From a virus: a stretch of 48,860 nucleotides of DNA. Below are positions 17,430 to 24,293 of this stretch, in pieces (position 1 is the first letter of the stretch; the number at the start of each line of letters is the position of its first letter). A program made the translations under genes and the position numbers. The stretch covers positions 1 through 48,860 of IMG/VR virus record IMGVR_UViG_3300009553_000252. One strand, given 5' to 3'. Below the pieces are notes generated by a model that saw nothing but the letters and a program-made list of their open reading frames with translations, ran no database searches and had not been told where the DNA came from.

Positions 17430-17902
17430 TGAGCGATCTCCGCAAGCAGGTTCAAATCGCGCGCAGCGTCGAGCAGTCGCGGGTAGTCGAGCGTCCCGGC
17501 GCGACGGGGTTTGACACGTTCTACGCGAGCGGCTCATGGGTGCCGACCTACGCGGGCAGCACGACGGCAGGGGTAACGACCTACACCAGTCAGTTCGGGA
17601 CATGGTGGCGCATTGGATCGCTCATCTTCTACACCGTGTATGTGAACTGGACAGCCGCGACTGGCACAGGACGGGCGCGCGTCTCGCTGCCCTTTACGGC
17701 GTCGAATGTGGCGCTCCAAAGCTGGGCGGTGCCGGTCTGGATTAACAATGTGACGTTCGCGAACTCCGCACCCGAAGGGATTATCTCGCCCAACACCGCG
17801 TTCATTGAACTGTATTCGCCGCTCACCAACGCGGCCACGGCTGCGGTTAACATCGAGGCCGTGGGTGAGATTTTATCCAGCGGATTTTATTCGACCGGAT
17901 AA
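17429..17902 (+). CDS. Short tail fibre or baseplate-attached beta-sandwich protein
   Basis: 157 residues. After a short helical N-terminus (QVQIARSVEQSR) comes a beta-rich domain with the common phage-appendage pattern WVPTYAGSTTAGVTTYTSQFGTWWRIG and WTAATGTGRARVSLPF. This module occurs at the ends of many tail fibres and head decorations. Its role in host binding is inferred. The start overlaps the previous stop by one base. Confidence 0.65.
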   Translation: MSDLRKQVQIARSVEQSRVVERPGATGFDTFYASGSWVPTYAGSTTAGVTTYTSQFGTWWRIGSLIFYTVYVNWTAATGTGRARVSLPFTASNVALQSWAVPVWINNVTFANSAPEGIISPNTAFIELYSPLTNAATAAVNIEAVGEILSSGFYSTG

Positions 17903-17912
17903 GGAGCATATC

Positions 17913-18203
17913 ATGGCAGTCGACCAGACCGAGAAGCGCCGCGCGTTAGCCAAGCGCTGTGTGCAGCATTCGCCCATGCTCATGGATATTCTGTACGCCT
18001 TGGACGCGATTAGGTCGCAGCGTGACAATGGCGGGCCGAACGGGACGCCGCTCGTGTTCGTTGATCCTGACTTCGCGAATCAGGTGGGGCTGACACACAT
18101 TGACGCGGCAACCATCAACGCCTTTTTCGCGGCTATCCCGACCGTGCTGACCGCGTTCGCCAATCAGAACTTCAACGACGTTTTCGAGGCCATGCGCCCG
18201 TAA
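17913..18203 (+). CDS. Small tail-cluster protein of unknown function
   Basis: 96 residues from the ATG at 17913, which has a perfect AAGGAG at 17901. The N-terminus is helical and basic (EKRRALAKRCVQHSP) and the C-terminus is hydrophobic. No family is recognised. Between two appendage genes, it may be a fibre-associated or baseplate component. Confidence 0.6.
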   Translation: MAVDQTEKRRALAKRCVQHSPMLMDILYALDAIRSQRDNGGPNGTPLVFVDPDFANQVGLTHIDAATINAFFAAIPTVLTAFANQNFNDVFEAMRP

Positions 18204-18214
18204 AGGATACGCCG

Positions 18215-18742
18215 ATGCCATCACCGTTCAAGCCCTTTGACATCCAGTACAGCAATCACATCCATCTTGCCATGCACCCGATAACCGGCATCGTGTACAT
18301 CACGGTCGCGTTCCACCCCAACAATGCGGGCGGCTACAACTGCAAGATATGGGAGCTGCGCCCGCCCTACACGGGCGAGCCGACCGTGTTCCGCGATTGG
18401 GTAGCAGGTCAATACTCAGATGGCCCGTTTGGGTACGGGGCGAGCCTGCCCCTTCCTACGGGCGCGCTCCTGACAGCGGTTCCGGTGACACTCGACGGGC
18501 AAGTCAGGCCATCGCTGTACGTTGACCCTGCGAACCTGCCAGCGTTCGCGCTCGGTGGCGCGGGCGCACAAGGGCCAAAGGGCGATACCGGGGCGCAGGG
18601 GCCAATCGGCCCACAAGGGCCAAAGGGCGATACCGGGGCGCAGGGGCCACAAGGTCAGCCAGGGTCAGGCGGTGGTGGGAGTTTGAGTGCGCGGTACACC
18701 GAAGCATTGGAGAGATTGTGCGCCTGGCTGGGAATTAGTTAA
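18215..18742 (+). CDS. Collagen-like short tail fibre protein
   Basis: 175 residues. An N-terminal domain of about 115 residues is followed by a collagen-like Gly-X-Y stretch (about residues 116-151, with [11 protein letters not shown] repeats), a Gly-rich linker and a short C-terminal helix. Collagen-like segments trimerise phage fibres. The N-terminal part would attach to the baseplate. It is the last gene of the plus-strand tail operon, and its stop shares bases with the stop of the opposing minus-strand gene (TTAA). Confidence 0.75.
   Translation: MPSPFKPFDIQYSNHIHLAMHPITGIVYITVAFHPNNAGGYNCKIWELRPPYTGEPTVFRDWVAGQYSDGPFGYGASLPLPTGALLTAVPVTLDGQVRPSLYVDPANLPAFALGGAGAQGPKGDTGAQGPIGPQGPKGDTGAQGPQGQPGSGGGGSLSARYTEALERLCAWLGIS
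18567..18649 (+). repeat. 45-bp-period direct repeat encoding the collagen-like segment
   Basis: A 38-base unit at 18567-18604 is repeated exactly at 18612-18649, so the period is 45 bases or 15 residues. The identity at the DNA level suggests recent duplication, a likely source of fibre-length variation. Confidence 0.8.
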
Positions 18743-19152
18743 GCATCCATCGGGATCAGGCGCTCGCCGTGGTCGTCTCGCACGCGGATCTGACGTGCGG
18801 GTTCGACCATGCCCAGGCGTATTTTCGCCGCTTCTATGTCGGTGCCGATGGTGCCGTTGTCGCCTTTGAGCACGCCGCGTATCTGTCCGACCTCCCACCC
18901 ACTGTAAACCAATAGCTCAATCACCGCCGCTTTCGTTCTGTCAACCTCTAAACGGTCAAGCCATAGATCGGCCTCAGACACGTAGTCTGTCTGTCGGTCT
19001 GTCTGCGGCGTCTGTTCGGTCTGTGCCGGAAAGCGTGACATAACGCGATCGTAAGTCTTGACAATCCACCCGAGCGCAACCGACCCTAAGCCGAGCACTA
19101 GCATGCCGATGCTCACGAAGGCAACCACGAAGTCGATCGTCTTGTCATCCAC
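18739..19152 (-). CDS. Membrane-anchored small protein
   Basis: 137 residues from the GTG at 19152, placed 8 bases after AGGAGG; a GTG 9 bases further up lies too close to that SD. One membrane helix (about 8-32) is followed by a Gln/Thr repeat (TEQTPQTDRQTD) and a cytoplasmic-type domain with IELLVYSGWEVGQIRGVLKGD. No family is recognised. It ends the minus cargo operon. Confidence 0.6.
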   Translation of the reverse strand: MDDKTIDFVVAFVSIGMLVLGLGSVALGWIVKTYDRVMSRFPAQTEQTPQTDRQTDYVSEADLWLDRLEVDRTKAAVIELLVYSGWEVGQIRGVLKGDNGTIGTDIEAAKIRLGMVEPARQIRVRDDHGERLIPMDA

Positions 19153-19167
19153 GGCGCGCACCTCCTG

Positions 19168-19620
19168 CTAATCAATCAGGGTCTTCTCTGGCCACCAGGC
19201 CAGCGCCAGCGCGACGGCACCGACGATACCCCATGATAGCACACGTGCCAACTCCCCTATACCATGCGCCGTGAGATAGGTCGTGAGCCACGGCACGAAG
19301 AGCGGGCCGTACCCGATGGTAGTGAGCACCATGTCAAAGCACAGCGACAGCCGGTAACGCCACGGCCCGCGCCCTGCACCGTACCAGTACTCGGTCGCAG
19401 TTAGCACCAGCTGCACTACGATACCGCCGACGATGGGCGCGAGGCGTGGATCGGTGCGAAGTGAAGCCCACCCGCCCGACAGTGCAGCCACGGTGCCAGC
19501 GAAGGACAGCAGCAGCAGCGTCAATGCCGAGAAGCGCTCGAACGCTCCACGCTGTCGGTCTAGCGTGGCGCGGGTGACGATGGCGCTTTTCTTGCCCAGT
19601 GGTTTACTTTCAACGGTCAT
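19168..19620 (-). CDS. Four-helix membrane protein
   Basis: 150 residues. A basic N-terminus of about 30 residues precedes four predicted membrane helices (about 32-50, 61-80, 96-117, 127-146). No catalytic motif was found. The start overlaps the preceding gene stop, and AAGGGCGG serves as SD. It could alter the host envelope in the lysogen, which is inference from context only. Confidence 0.65.
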   Translation of the reverse strand: MTVESKPLGKKSAIVTRATLDRQRGAFERFSALTLLLLSFAGTVAALSGGWASLRTDPRLAPIVGGIVVQLVLTATEYWYGAGRGPWRYRLSLCFDMVLTTIGYGPLFVPWLTTYLTAHGIGELARVLSWGIVGAVALALAWWPEKTLID

Positions 19621-19840
19621 GTTCCGCCGCCCTTCTACGCTTGCACGCCGCGAGCCACTGCTCTAGCAGATAGATCTGCTGTTCGTCACCGGGAGGGTGC
19701 CGCGCTTCGACGTACATGATGAACACGCGCGCCGCGTCCATCTCGGCTTTACAGAGTGCGAGGTCAACGTAGAGCCGCTTGAGTTCGTCGTCCGCCTTCG
19801 CCAGCGCGCGGGCGAGGTCGGCAACGTAGTCATCGCTCAT
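19610..19840 (-). CDS. Small helical protein
   Basis: 76 residues from the ATG that overlaps the upstream stop (ATGA). Amphipathic helices (DLARALAKADDELKRLYVDLALCKAEMDAARVFI) suggest a short coiled coil. No family is recognised. It overlaps the downstream membrane protein by 11 bases, indicating coupled translation. Confidence 0.6.
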   Translation of the reverse strand: MSDDYVADLARALAKADDELKRLYVDLALCKAEMDAARVFIMYVEARHPPGDEQQIYLLEQWLAACKRRRAAEHDR

Positions 19841-20382
19841 GGATTGTGACATCCCTTCCCGTTCCACACTTGCCCGTGCAAACAGGTGTGTGTCTCCTGG
19901 ATGTTGATTGGCTTCTGCTTGTTCCCGAACCAGTCCGTGACGACCTGCACCGGCTCGGCGGTCGGCACGTTCTCGCCCGCTGGCTGCCGGTCGTTCGTGC
20001 GCTGTCCGTGGATGACGGGCGCGGTATCGCCGGTCAGGTTAACGTTCTGCTGCGGCTGCTCGCCGGCCTGCACTGCCGCATCAAACATGGCTTGCGCTGT
20101 GGCGGCGTTCTGGGCGATCCCAGGTATTACCATAGGTTGCGGGTCTATCGTTCGTCCTGAGCCTTCCTGTGACGTCTGGGGGCGTGGTGCGGGGAAGGGA
20201 GGAACACGCACCGCTGCTGTGGGCAGGGCTTGAGGCGCGGCCATCGGCGCAACCCCCGGCACGGTGGACATGAGCCACACCGCTGCGAGGACGCCAGCGA
20301 TGACAATGAGCAGCATAGCGATAATTGTGAGCAGTTGCCCGAAGAGACTGACGCGGCGGGCGGTCGTTTCGGTCGTGGTCAT
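19837..20382 (-). CDS. Single-pass membrane protein with a Pro-rich exposed region
   Basis: 181 residues. A short N-terminus, one strong membrane helix (about 14-38), then a Pro/Ala/Gln-rich, probably extended region and a C-terminal Cys-X10-Cys pair (CLHGQVWNGKGC), suggesting an extracytoplasmic disulfide. It may be displayed on the outside of the membrane. AGGAAGG lies upstream. No family is recognised. Confidence 0.6.
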   Translation of the reverse strand: MTTTETTARRVSLFGQLLTIIAMLLIVIAGVLAAVWLMSTVPGVAPMAAPQALPTAAVRVPPFPAPRPQTSQEGSGRTIDPQPMVIPGIAQNAATAQAMFDAAVQAGEQPQQNVNLTGDTAPVIHGQRTNDRQPAGENVPTAEPVQVVTDWFGNKQKPINIQETHTCLHGQVWNGKGCHNP

Positions 20383-20413
20383 CGTGTGTCATCCTTCCTG
20401 TATACTAGTCTTG

Positions 20414-20463
20414 CCGTGGAGTCATCCCCACGGTGCGGGGCGCTCACACCGCCCCGCTTTGTC
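20414..20463. terminator. Pair of GC-rich hairpins between cargo genes
   Basis: Two stems follow each other: CCGTGG/CCACGG (20414-20433) and the perfect 8-bp GCGGGGCG/CGCCCCGC (20435-20457). On plus the second is followed by TTTGTCT, a weak terminator; on minus there is no T-run. They separate the 20463 gene from the 20382 gene. Confidence 0.45.
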
Positions 20464-20693
20464 TAATCGCCAATAACTATCGAAATGCCGCCGTAGATAT
20501 GCCGACAGACGCGGCGCTCACCTGGCTTGATGTGTCCACGCGCAATCCACAAGCCGCCGACCCGATCCGCGTGTCCGTCACGCTGCGCCTGGAGTAACAC
20601 GTGATCGTCGGGTGCGGCATCGATCGTGCCGTCCGTGTCAACCTGTCGCGCGTCCATGTATTTCCACAGGTCATAGGTCGATAGCTCTTGCAT
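20463..20693 (-). CDS. Small hypothetical protein
   Basis: 76 residues from the ATG at 20693 with a GGAGGG SD; a longer upstream extension in the frame overlaps the neighbouring gene and lacks an SD. It contains WKYMDARQVDTDGTIDAAPDDHVLL and a beta-rich C-terminus with a Cys-His-rich VCRHIYGG. Function is unknown. Confidence 0.6.
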   Translation of the reverse strand: MQELSTYDLWKYMDARQVDTDGTIDAAPDDHVLLQAQRDGHADRVGGLWIARGHIKPGERRVCRHIYGGISIVIGD

Positions 20694-20707
20694 AATCGTG
20701 TCCCTCC

Positions 20708-20947
20708 CTAATTCAATGTTGCGCCGACCACCCGTGTGAGCGGTGCCGGCTCGGTCGCTACTGCCCACGCCAGCCCGATCATCGCCAGCCAGTCCTTCCG
20801 CTGCCACCCAGCCATCCACTCGTCCTGCGAGCAGCGCACGAACCCCCGCGCCTCGGCCCGCTCCGTCGTGCCCACTGTCTCGCAGGCGGCGATCGCGGTG
20901 TGGGCGATGCCGTGCCGGTCGGTCGTGGTGCGGGTCAAGTAGATCAT
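20708..20947 (-). CDS. Small hypothetical protein
   Basis: 79 residues starting MIYLTRTTTDRHGI, with the start overlapping the upstream stop (ATGA). It contains a C-terminal Trp-rich amphipathic helix (EWMAGWQRKDWLAMIGLAW). No family is recognised. Confidence 0.6.
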   Translation of the reverse strand: MIYLTRTTTDRHGIAHTAIAACETVGTTERAEARGFVRCSQDEWMAGWQRKDWLAMIGLAWAVATEPAPLTRVVGATLN

Positions 20948-21165
20948 GGCGTTACATCTTCCCATTGGGCGTGTATGCGATCAATCGCTGTTTGAATGCC
21001 GAGCGCGCTGACTGAGTGACTGATGGTTGTCTCTTTAAGCGGCGCATACTCATCGATAATGGTGTAATCCTGATCGGCCATCCTGACCATCACCTTCACG
21101 CGGTCGCCAGTGGTGATCAGCCATATACCTTGAATGCAAATGTTTGTACTATATGCGTTTGCCAT
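20944..21165 (-). CDS. Small hypothetical protein, first gene of the cargo operon
   Basis: 73 residues. AGGAGG lies 9 bases before the ATG. Beta strands in the first half (GIWLITTGDRVKVMVRM) and a helical C-terminus suggest a small folded domain. No family is recognised. No clear promoter is seen between this start and the repeat at 21192. Confidence 0.6.
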   Translation of the reverse strand: MANAYSTNICIQGIWLITTGDRVKVMVRMADQDYTIIDEYAPLKETTISHSVSALGIQTAIDRIHAQWEDVTP

Positions 21166-21191
21166 CTCCTCGATCCTCCTGTGCTAGCACG

Positions 21192-21220
21192 CGGACGGTC
21201 GCCGCGCGGTGTGGGTGGTT
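21192..21220 (+). repeat. Direct repeat B, copy 1
   Basis: CGGACGGTCGCCGCGCGG is identical to 22071-22088, and the following GTGGGTGGTT-type run is nearly identical. The two copies flank the structured RNA and GIY-YIG module. Confidence 0.75.
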
Positions 21221-21242
21221 AGCTAATTCGTTCGCACTATGG

Positions 21243-21248
21243 TATAAT
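21243..21248 (+). promoter_or_regulatory. Extended -10 promoter of the structured RNA / GIY-YIG module
   Basis: TGG precedes a perfect TATAAT, with a weak -35 about 17 bases upstream. A transcript would start near 21254 and meet an intrinsic terminator at 21349-21375. Confidence 0.6.
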
Positions 21249-21253
21249 TAGGC

Positions 21254-21375
21254 ATAGGAAAGCCCGCGCGCTGTATCACCAGCCGCAGGCACGACCAAGC
21301 TAGGGTAAGTAGCTCGATAGTGGTATTGTACCACGCCTGCGCTTCTTGCCCGCCATACGAAAGGCGGGTTTTGTT
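21254..21375 (+). ncRNA. Candidate small structured RNA ending in an intrinsic terminator
   Basis: Between a TGGTATAAT promoter and a terminator lies about 120 bases with stacked stems: GCTG/CAGC (21270-21283); an outer CGCAGGC/GCCTGCG (21284-21290 with 21335-21341) enclosing AGCTA/TAGCT (21298-21314) and GTGGTA/TACCAC (21320-21334). That is a three-way junction in which the helices abut almost without gaps. The terminator stem CCCGCC/GGCGGG follows. It is not a tRNA: there is no T-arm. It could be a trans-acting small RNA or a leader that controls the GIY-YIG gene. Confidence 0.5.
21349..21375 (+). terminator. Intrinsic terminator directly before the GIY-YIG gene
   Basis: CCCGCC (21349-21354), an 8-base loop, GGCGGG (21363-21368), then TTTTGTT. 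The next base begins the ATG of the downstream gene, so read-through or a structural switch is needed for its expression from the upstream promoter. The GGCGGG arm may also block the ribosome. Confidence 0.75.
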
Positions 21376-21834
21376 ATGGCCCATCCCCTGCTCTACACCT
21401 ACGATGAAGCGGCTGAACTTATTGGCGCTCCAAACATGGGCGTAATCAATCGCTTGCTTAAGTCCGGTGTTCTCATCAAAGTCGGCGCGAACAAGTCTGT
21501 CCGTGTTAATGGCGAAAGCCTGCGTCACTTCGTCGCACGTCGAGATGGGATGCCCGCCGACGTAAAAGCCTCTGGTCATATTTACCTGATCCAGTTTTTG
21601 CACTACTACAAGATCGGTCTTTCGCGTAATGTCAAACGGCGAATGCAAGACATCAGTAATCACTTGCCCGAACCGGCAACCCTCATGCACGCTATTCCCA
21701 CCAACAACATGCGGAGAGGCGAGATCGTGCTTCATACTGAGTATGCACATTTACGCGGGCGCGGCGAGTGGTTTAATTTGACACCCAAAGAAGTAAAGTC
21801 CATCTGCTCAATTAGAGCACTCTTGTTCAATTAG
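21376..21834 (+). CDS. GIY-YIG (T5orf172-type) endonuclease with an N-terminal HTH
   Basis: 152 residues from the ATG at 21376. The first about 58 residues form a MerR/excisionase-like helix-turn-helix (YTYDEAAELIGAPNMGVINRLLKSG). Residues about 66-150 match the T5orf172/Mug113 branch of GIY-YIG nucleases: GHIYLIQFLHYYKIGLS, an Arg helix (RNVKRRMQDI), a Glu-bearing RGEIVLHTEYAHLRGRGEWFNLT segment. It is a lone plus gene between minus operons, flanked by direct repeats, and is probably a mobile homing-type endonuclease. Confidence 0.85.
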   Translation: MAHPLLYTYDEAAELIGAPNMGVINRLLKSGVLIKVGANKSVRVNGESLRHFVARRDGMPADVKASGHIYLIQFLHYYKIGLSRNVKRRMQDISNHLPEPATLMHAIPTNNMRRGEIVLHTEYAHLRGRGEWFNLTPKEVKSICSIRALLFN

Positions 21835-21835
21835 T

Positions 21836-22101
21836 CTGCCACGTTCGTCGCCACGGTTCCGAATGTTATTGAACGCATGAATAGGTATGTATATGTAATT
21901 GTACGTAGCGGGTTCATGGCGTTGTGATGCGGAGAATGATAAAATTCAGCCTCACAAAACACCGCGCTTCGCTTATCTGATACACAGGCGCGCTTACGGT
22001 ACGTCATCCGCGTCCTGCTGCCTTAGTGTCAGTTTGACCCTGCTCTGCTGCCACGTTCGTTGCCACGTTCCGGACGGTCGCCGCGCGGGTGGGGGTGGTT
22101 C
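21836..22101. repeat. Non-coding stretch with direct repeats A1, A2 and B2
   Basis: No convincing gene is present. A 25-26 base element beginning CTGCCACGTTCGT occurs at 21836-21861 and 22048-22072, and a third partial copy (TGCCACGTTCG) is at 22387. The second copy joins directly to repeat B copy 2 (22071-22100). The region between is more AT-rich than its surroundings. It could be an insertion boundary or attachment-like site. Confidence 0.55.
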
Positions 22102-22371
22102 TTAGTACTGCCCGTACGTCTCTTGCATCAGTGCGTTGTGGTAGCTCTCTAGTGCGTCCTGCTCGGCACGCCCGCGCAACTTCGAGAAGCCCATGCCGCG
22201 AAGTGCGCTGGTAGGCTGGCCCACCAACTCAGGGTTGCCGTCGCCGGTATAGTGATGATATTGTCCATGCGCAGGCCCAATGCTCTGCGCGGCGATAATG
22301 CCGTCATTGGCGATTACTTGCTGAATACCATGTCCGCCGTCGATTGACCGTGTGTAAAAGGTGGTTTTCAT
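22102..22371 (-). CDS. Nested C-terminal product of the HTH fusion gene
   Basis: An 89-residue product can start at the in-frame ATG 22371, with AAGGAAGG 9 bases upstream. It begins MKTTFYTRSIDGGHG and ends with an aromatic tail (QETYGQY). No family is recognised. It probably was a separate gene before the upstream stop was lost. Confidence 0.45.
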   Translation of the reverse strand: MKTTFYTRSIDGGHGIQQVIANDGIIAAQSIGPAHGQYHHYTGDGNPELVGQPTSALRGMGFSKLRGRAEQDALESYHNALMQETYGQY

Positions 22372-22563
22372 CACTCTGTCCTTCCTTGCCACGTTCGCCG
22401 GCCGATGCGCCGGCCTGCGCTCCCGTCGATACCGCTCCACTTCGGCATCTTCGATCCACCAGTCGCGCCCGCGCATCTCCGCGTGGATGGTGCCGCCTTT
22501 GATGAGCCGCCACACCCAGGCGCGAGTAACGTTGAGCGAGGCGGCGGCTTCAGTCGTGGTCAT
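22102..22563 (-). CDS. HTH (excisionase-like) protein fused to a small phage protein
   Basis: 153 residues from the ATG that overlaps the upstream stop (ATGA). Residues 1-55 are an HTH_17/MerR-like winged helix (MTTTEAAASLNVTRAWVWRLIKGG, then WWIEDAEVERY). From Met 65 a separate acidic/aromatic segment follows. A strong SD (AAGGAAGG) before Met 65 indicates that the C-terminal 89 residues are also made alone. It is probably a DNA-binding regulator or recombination directionality factor. Confidence 0.65.
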   Translation of the reverse strand: MTTTEAAASLNVTRAWVWRLIKGGTIHAEMRGRDWWIEDAEVERYRRERRPAHRPANVARKDRVMKTTFYTRSIDGGHGIQQVIANDGIIAAQSIGPAHGQYHHYTGDGNPELVGQPTSALRGMGFSKLRGRAEQDALESYHNALMQETYGQY

Positions 22564-22868
22564 TTCTTCTCCATGTATCCCTTGCCGCCGCAATCAAAAC
22601 ACGTGTATCCAGGCCACTGACTTGCCCCGCCTGCGCCGCCGCACCGCTCACACAATTGAAATCCACGCCGGTCAATGTATGTCGCGAACGCGCTGCGCTC
22701 ACTGTCAATTCCTAACTCCGTCTTGAAAGCAGAACGAAATGCGCCGAGCGGAAAGGATCGCTGAAGCTTGGCAAAACAGTTGTGAACGAACACATATACA
22801 TTCTGCGTGCCGGCCCACTCAGCGTAGTTTCGGGCTTCTTGGGGAGTGACAACAAATTGACGTGCCAT
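22560..22868 (-). CDS. Small protein with a DnaJ-type zinc finger
   Basis: 102 residues from the ATG at 22868 (SD GAGGATC). A C-terminal pair CERCGGAGG...CFDCGGKG matches the CxxCxGxG repeats of DnaJ cysteine-rich domains, often reused in phage proteins for protein or nucleic acid binding. The N-terminal 65 residues (VVTPQEARNYAEWAGTQNVY) are unassigned. A strong sigma70 promoter lies upstream. Confidence 0.7.
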   Translation of the reverse strand: MARQFVVTPQEARNYAEWAGTQNVYVFVHNCFAKLQRSFPLGAFRSAFKTELGIDSERSAFATYIDRRGFQLCERCGGAGGASQWPGYTCFDCGGKGYMEKK

Positions 22869-22882
22869 GACGATCCTCGTGT

Positions 22883-22890
22883 GTGTTACT
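22883..22890 (-). promoter_or_regulatory. Candidate operator AGTAACAC
   Basis: The octamer AGTAACAC on minus lies about 10-15 bases downstream of the predicted start of transcription from the 22909-22937 promoter. The same octamer occurs twice at the replication-operon promoter near 30.9 kb, so it may be a shared repressor site. Confidence 0.4.
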
Positions 22891-22908
22891 GCTCTTCTAA
22901 CTGATAAC

Positions 22909-22937
22909 AGTATACCACGGTACCACTGTTTTGTCAA
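22909..22937 (-). promoter_or_regulatory. Sigma70 promoter of the zinc-finger/HTH pair
   Basis: On minus, TTGACA (22937-22932), a 17-base spacer, TATACT (22914-22909). The spacer contains a GGTACC palindrome. It drives the genes at 22868 and 22563. Confidence 0.8.
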
Positions 22938-22967
22938 TAGCTTATGTGTGCTATTTTGGTATGAGTT

Positions 22968-24116
22968 TTATCCTAACGCGCGGCGCACATCTTCGACACT
23001 GGCATGATTGGCGTAGTGCCCTGCCATCGCCGTCGTCTTGTGCCCGGCGAGCGCCATCCGCACCGTCTCAGGGACGCCAGCAAGCGCCAGGAGCGTAAGC
23101 GCCGTATGGCGGAGGTCGTGGACGCGGAGCAGAGCGGGGAGGCCCGAGCGCGCCCGCAGGAGCACCCAGCGGTGGCGCACCGCGTCCACCTTGAGCGGTT
23201 GCCCTACAGCGTTCGTGAAGACGTACGCGGGAAACGGCATGCCAGGGTTGGCGGCGCAGCGCTTGATCTGCCACGCCTTGAGTGCGACAAGCATCTCGGC
23301 GATGTCGCGCTGAAGGGGCACCGTGCGCGGCTCTTTCGTCTTGGTCGTGCGCGTTGGGACAGTCGCCTTGCCGACGCGGGTGAGTTGCTGGCGGATCGTA
23401 ATCGTTGCGCGATCGAGGTCGTCGAGCTTGCAATCGATCCAGCGGACGCCGATACCCTCGCCGCGCCGGAAGCCAAGCCGACTGTACAGGTGCCACAGTG
23501 GGCAGAGCGGCTGATCGGGGATGTCTTCTGTTGAGGCGCATGCGAGCAAGTGGGCGCGCTGCGCTTCGGTAATCGCCATGCCGTGCCGCCGCTCCACGGT
23601 GGGCAACTCTAAATCCTCGAACGGGTTATCGCGAATATACTTTTGCTTCTGCGCATACTTGAATACTTGACGGCACACGTCTTTCATCTGCTGGATGTTT
23701 TGAAAACCCTGGTGGTAAAAATACATGAGCATTTCGTCGGCGTGCAGGTTCGTCACTTCGTCCATGCGGTAGCGGCCAATCTGCCCGCTGGCCAGTTCAA
23801 GCAGGTACTTGTAGCTTTCCAGTGTTTTTGGCGCGATCTTTTCTCTGCGCAGTTCCAGCCAGCGCGGGTAGAACATGCGCACCAGCTGCGAGCCGACCGC
23901 GACGTTGCGCGGCGTGTCGGCGTGGTCACGCTCTGCGGTGAGCCGGTCTAGGTGTTCCGCAGCTTCCGGTCGTGAAAGAAAACAATCGTATCGGTACTCG
24001 CCGTGTCCGATGGGGAACGCGGCTTCCCACGGGAGCGCCCGGCCTGCTTTTTCGCGGATCGTGCCGGTGTTCGGTTTTCGCCGCGTGGGCTTTGGGGCTG
24101 TTGCTTTGCGTGCCAT
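22968..24116 (-). CDS. int: Tyrosine recombinase (phage integrase)
   Basis: 382 residues. An N-terminal arm-type domain (PNTGTIREKAGR...PWEAAFPI) is followed by a SAM-like core-binding domain (about 75-165) and the catalytic domain with Arg217/218 (GFRRGEG), His333-Asp-Leu-Arg336-His337, His359 in AGHKT and the nucleophile Tyr368 in HYANHAS. It integrates the phage into, and with a partner excises it from, the host chromosome. It is the last gene of the minus early operon, overlapping the excisionase-like gene by 169 bases, with its own SD (GGAAGG). The attachment site was not identified; the 22.9 kb gap is a candidate. Confidence 0.95.
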   Translation of the reverse strand: MARKATAPKPTRRKPNTGTIREKAGRALPWEAAFPIGHGEYRYDCFLSRPEAAEHLDRLTAERDHADTPRNVAVGSQLVRMFYPRWLELRREKIAPKTLESYKYLLELASGQIGRYRMDEVTNLHADEMLMYFYHQGFQNIQQMKDVCRQVFKYAQKQKYIRDNPFEDLELPTVERRHGMAITEAQRAHLLACASTEDIPDQPLCPLWHLYSRLGFRRGEGIGVRWIDCKLDDLDRATITIRQQLTRVGKATVPTRTTKTKEPRTVPLQRDIAEMLVALKAWQIKRCAANPGMPFPAYVFTNAVGQPLKVDAVRHRWVLLRARSGLPALLRVHDLRHTALTLLALAGVPETVRMALAGHKTTAMAGHYANHASVEDVRRALG

Positions 24117-24289
24117 GCCGATTTACCTTCCGTGTAGGCTGCCAAAGACGCGGCGTTGACGGTGATACTTTTGCGACTGCCGACCAAGGTAAAACGACCC
24201 TGATGGCCCCATGCTATCACTGTTCTCGTGTCTTTCAACCGGAGAATATCGGCCGCTTCTTGGAGCGTGAGTAGCGTCTCTTTCGTCAT
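23948..24289 (-). CDS. Excisionase-like HTH protein overlapping int
   Basis: 113 residues from the ATG at 24289, with AAGGAC upstream. Residues about 5-57 form a helix-turn-helix (LLTLQEAADILRLKDTRTVIAW, then KSITVNAASLAAY) of the HTH_17/excisionase type. The C-terminal half is basic, low-complexity and read over the first 169 bases of int in another frame, so its sequence is constrained by int. Position just before int supports a recombination directionality role. The shape of the tail may be incidental. Confidence 0.65.
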   Translation of the reverse strand: MTKETLLTLQEAADILRLKDTRTVIAWGHQGRFTLVGSRKSITVNAASLAAYTEGKSAWHAKQQPQSPRGENRTPARSAKKQAGRSRGKPRSPSDTASTDTIVFFHDRKLRNT

Positions 24290-24293
24290 ACCG

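Noticed and set aside
21254-21345. Structured region as a tRNA or known riboswitch
   Set aside because: No T-arm or CCA-side acceptor, and no match to riboswitch cores I know; kept as an unassigned RNA.
21899-22105. 68-residue plus-strand frame after the GIY-YIG gene
   Set aside because: Composition is not protein-like, no SD, and it runs across the direct repeats.
22869-22967. attP site next to int
   Set aside because: No host junction or repeated core is available to support it.
24080-24116. Programmed -1 frameshift joining excisionase and integrase
   Set aside because: No usable slippery heptamer in the overlap, and int has its own SD and ATG.
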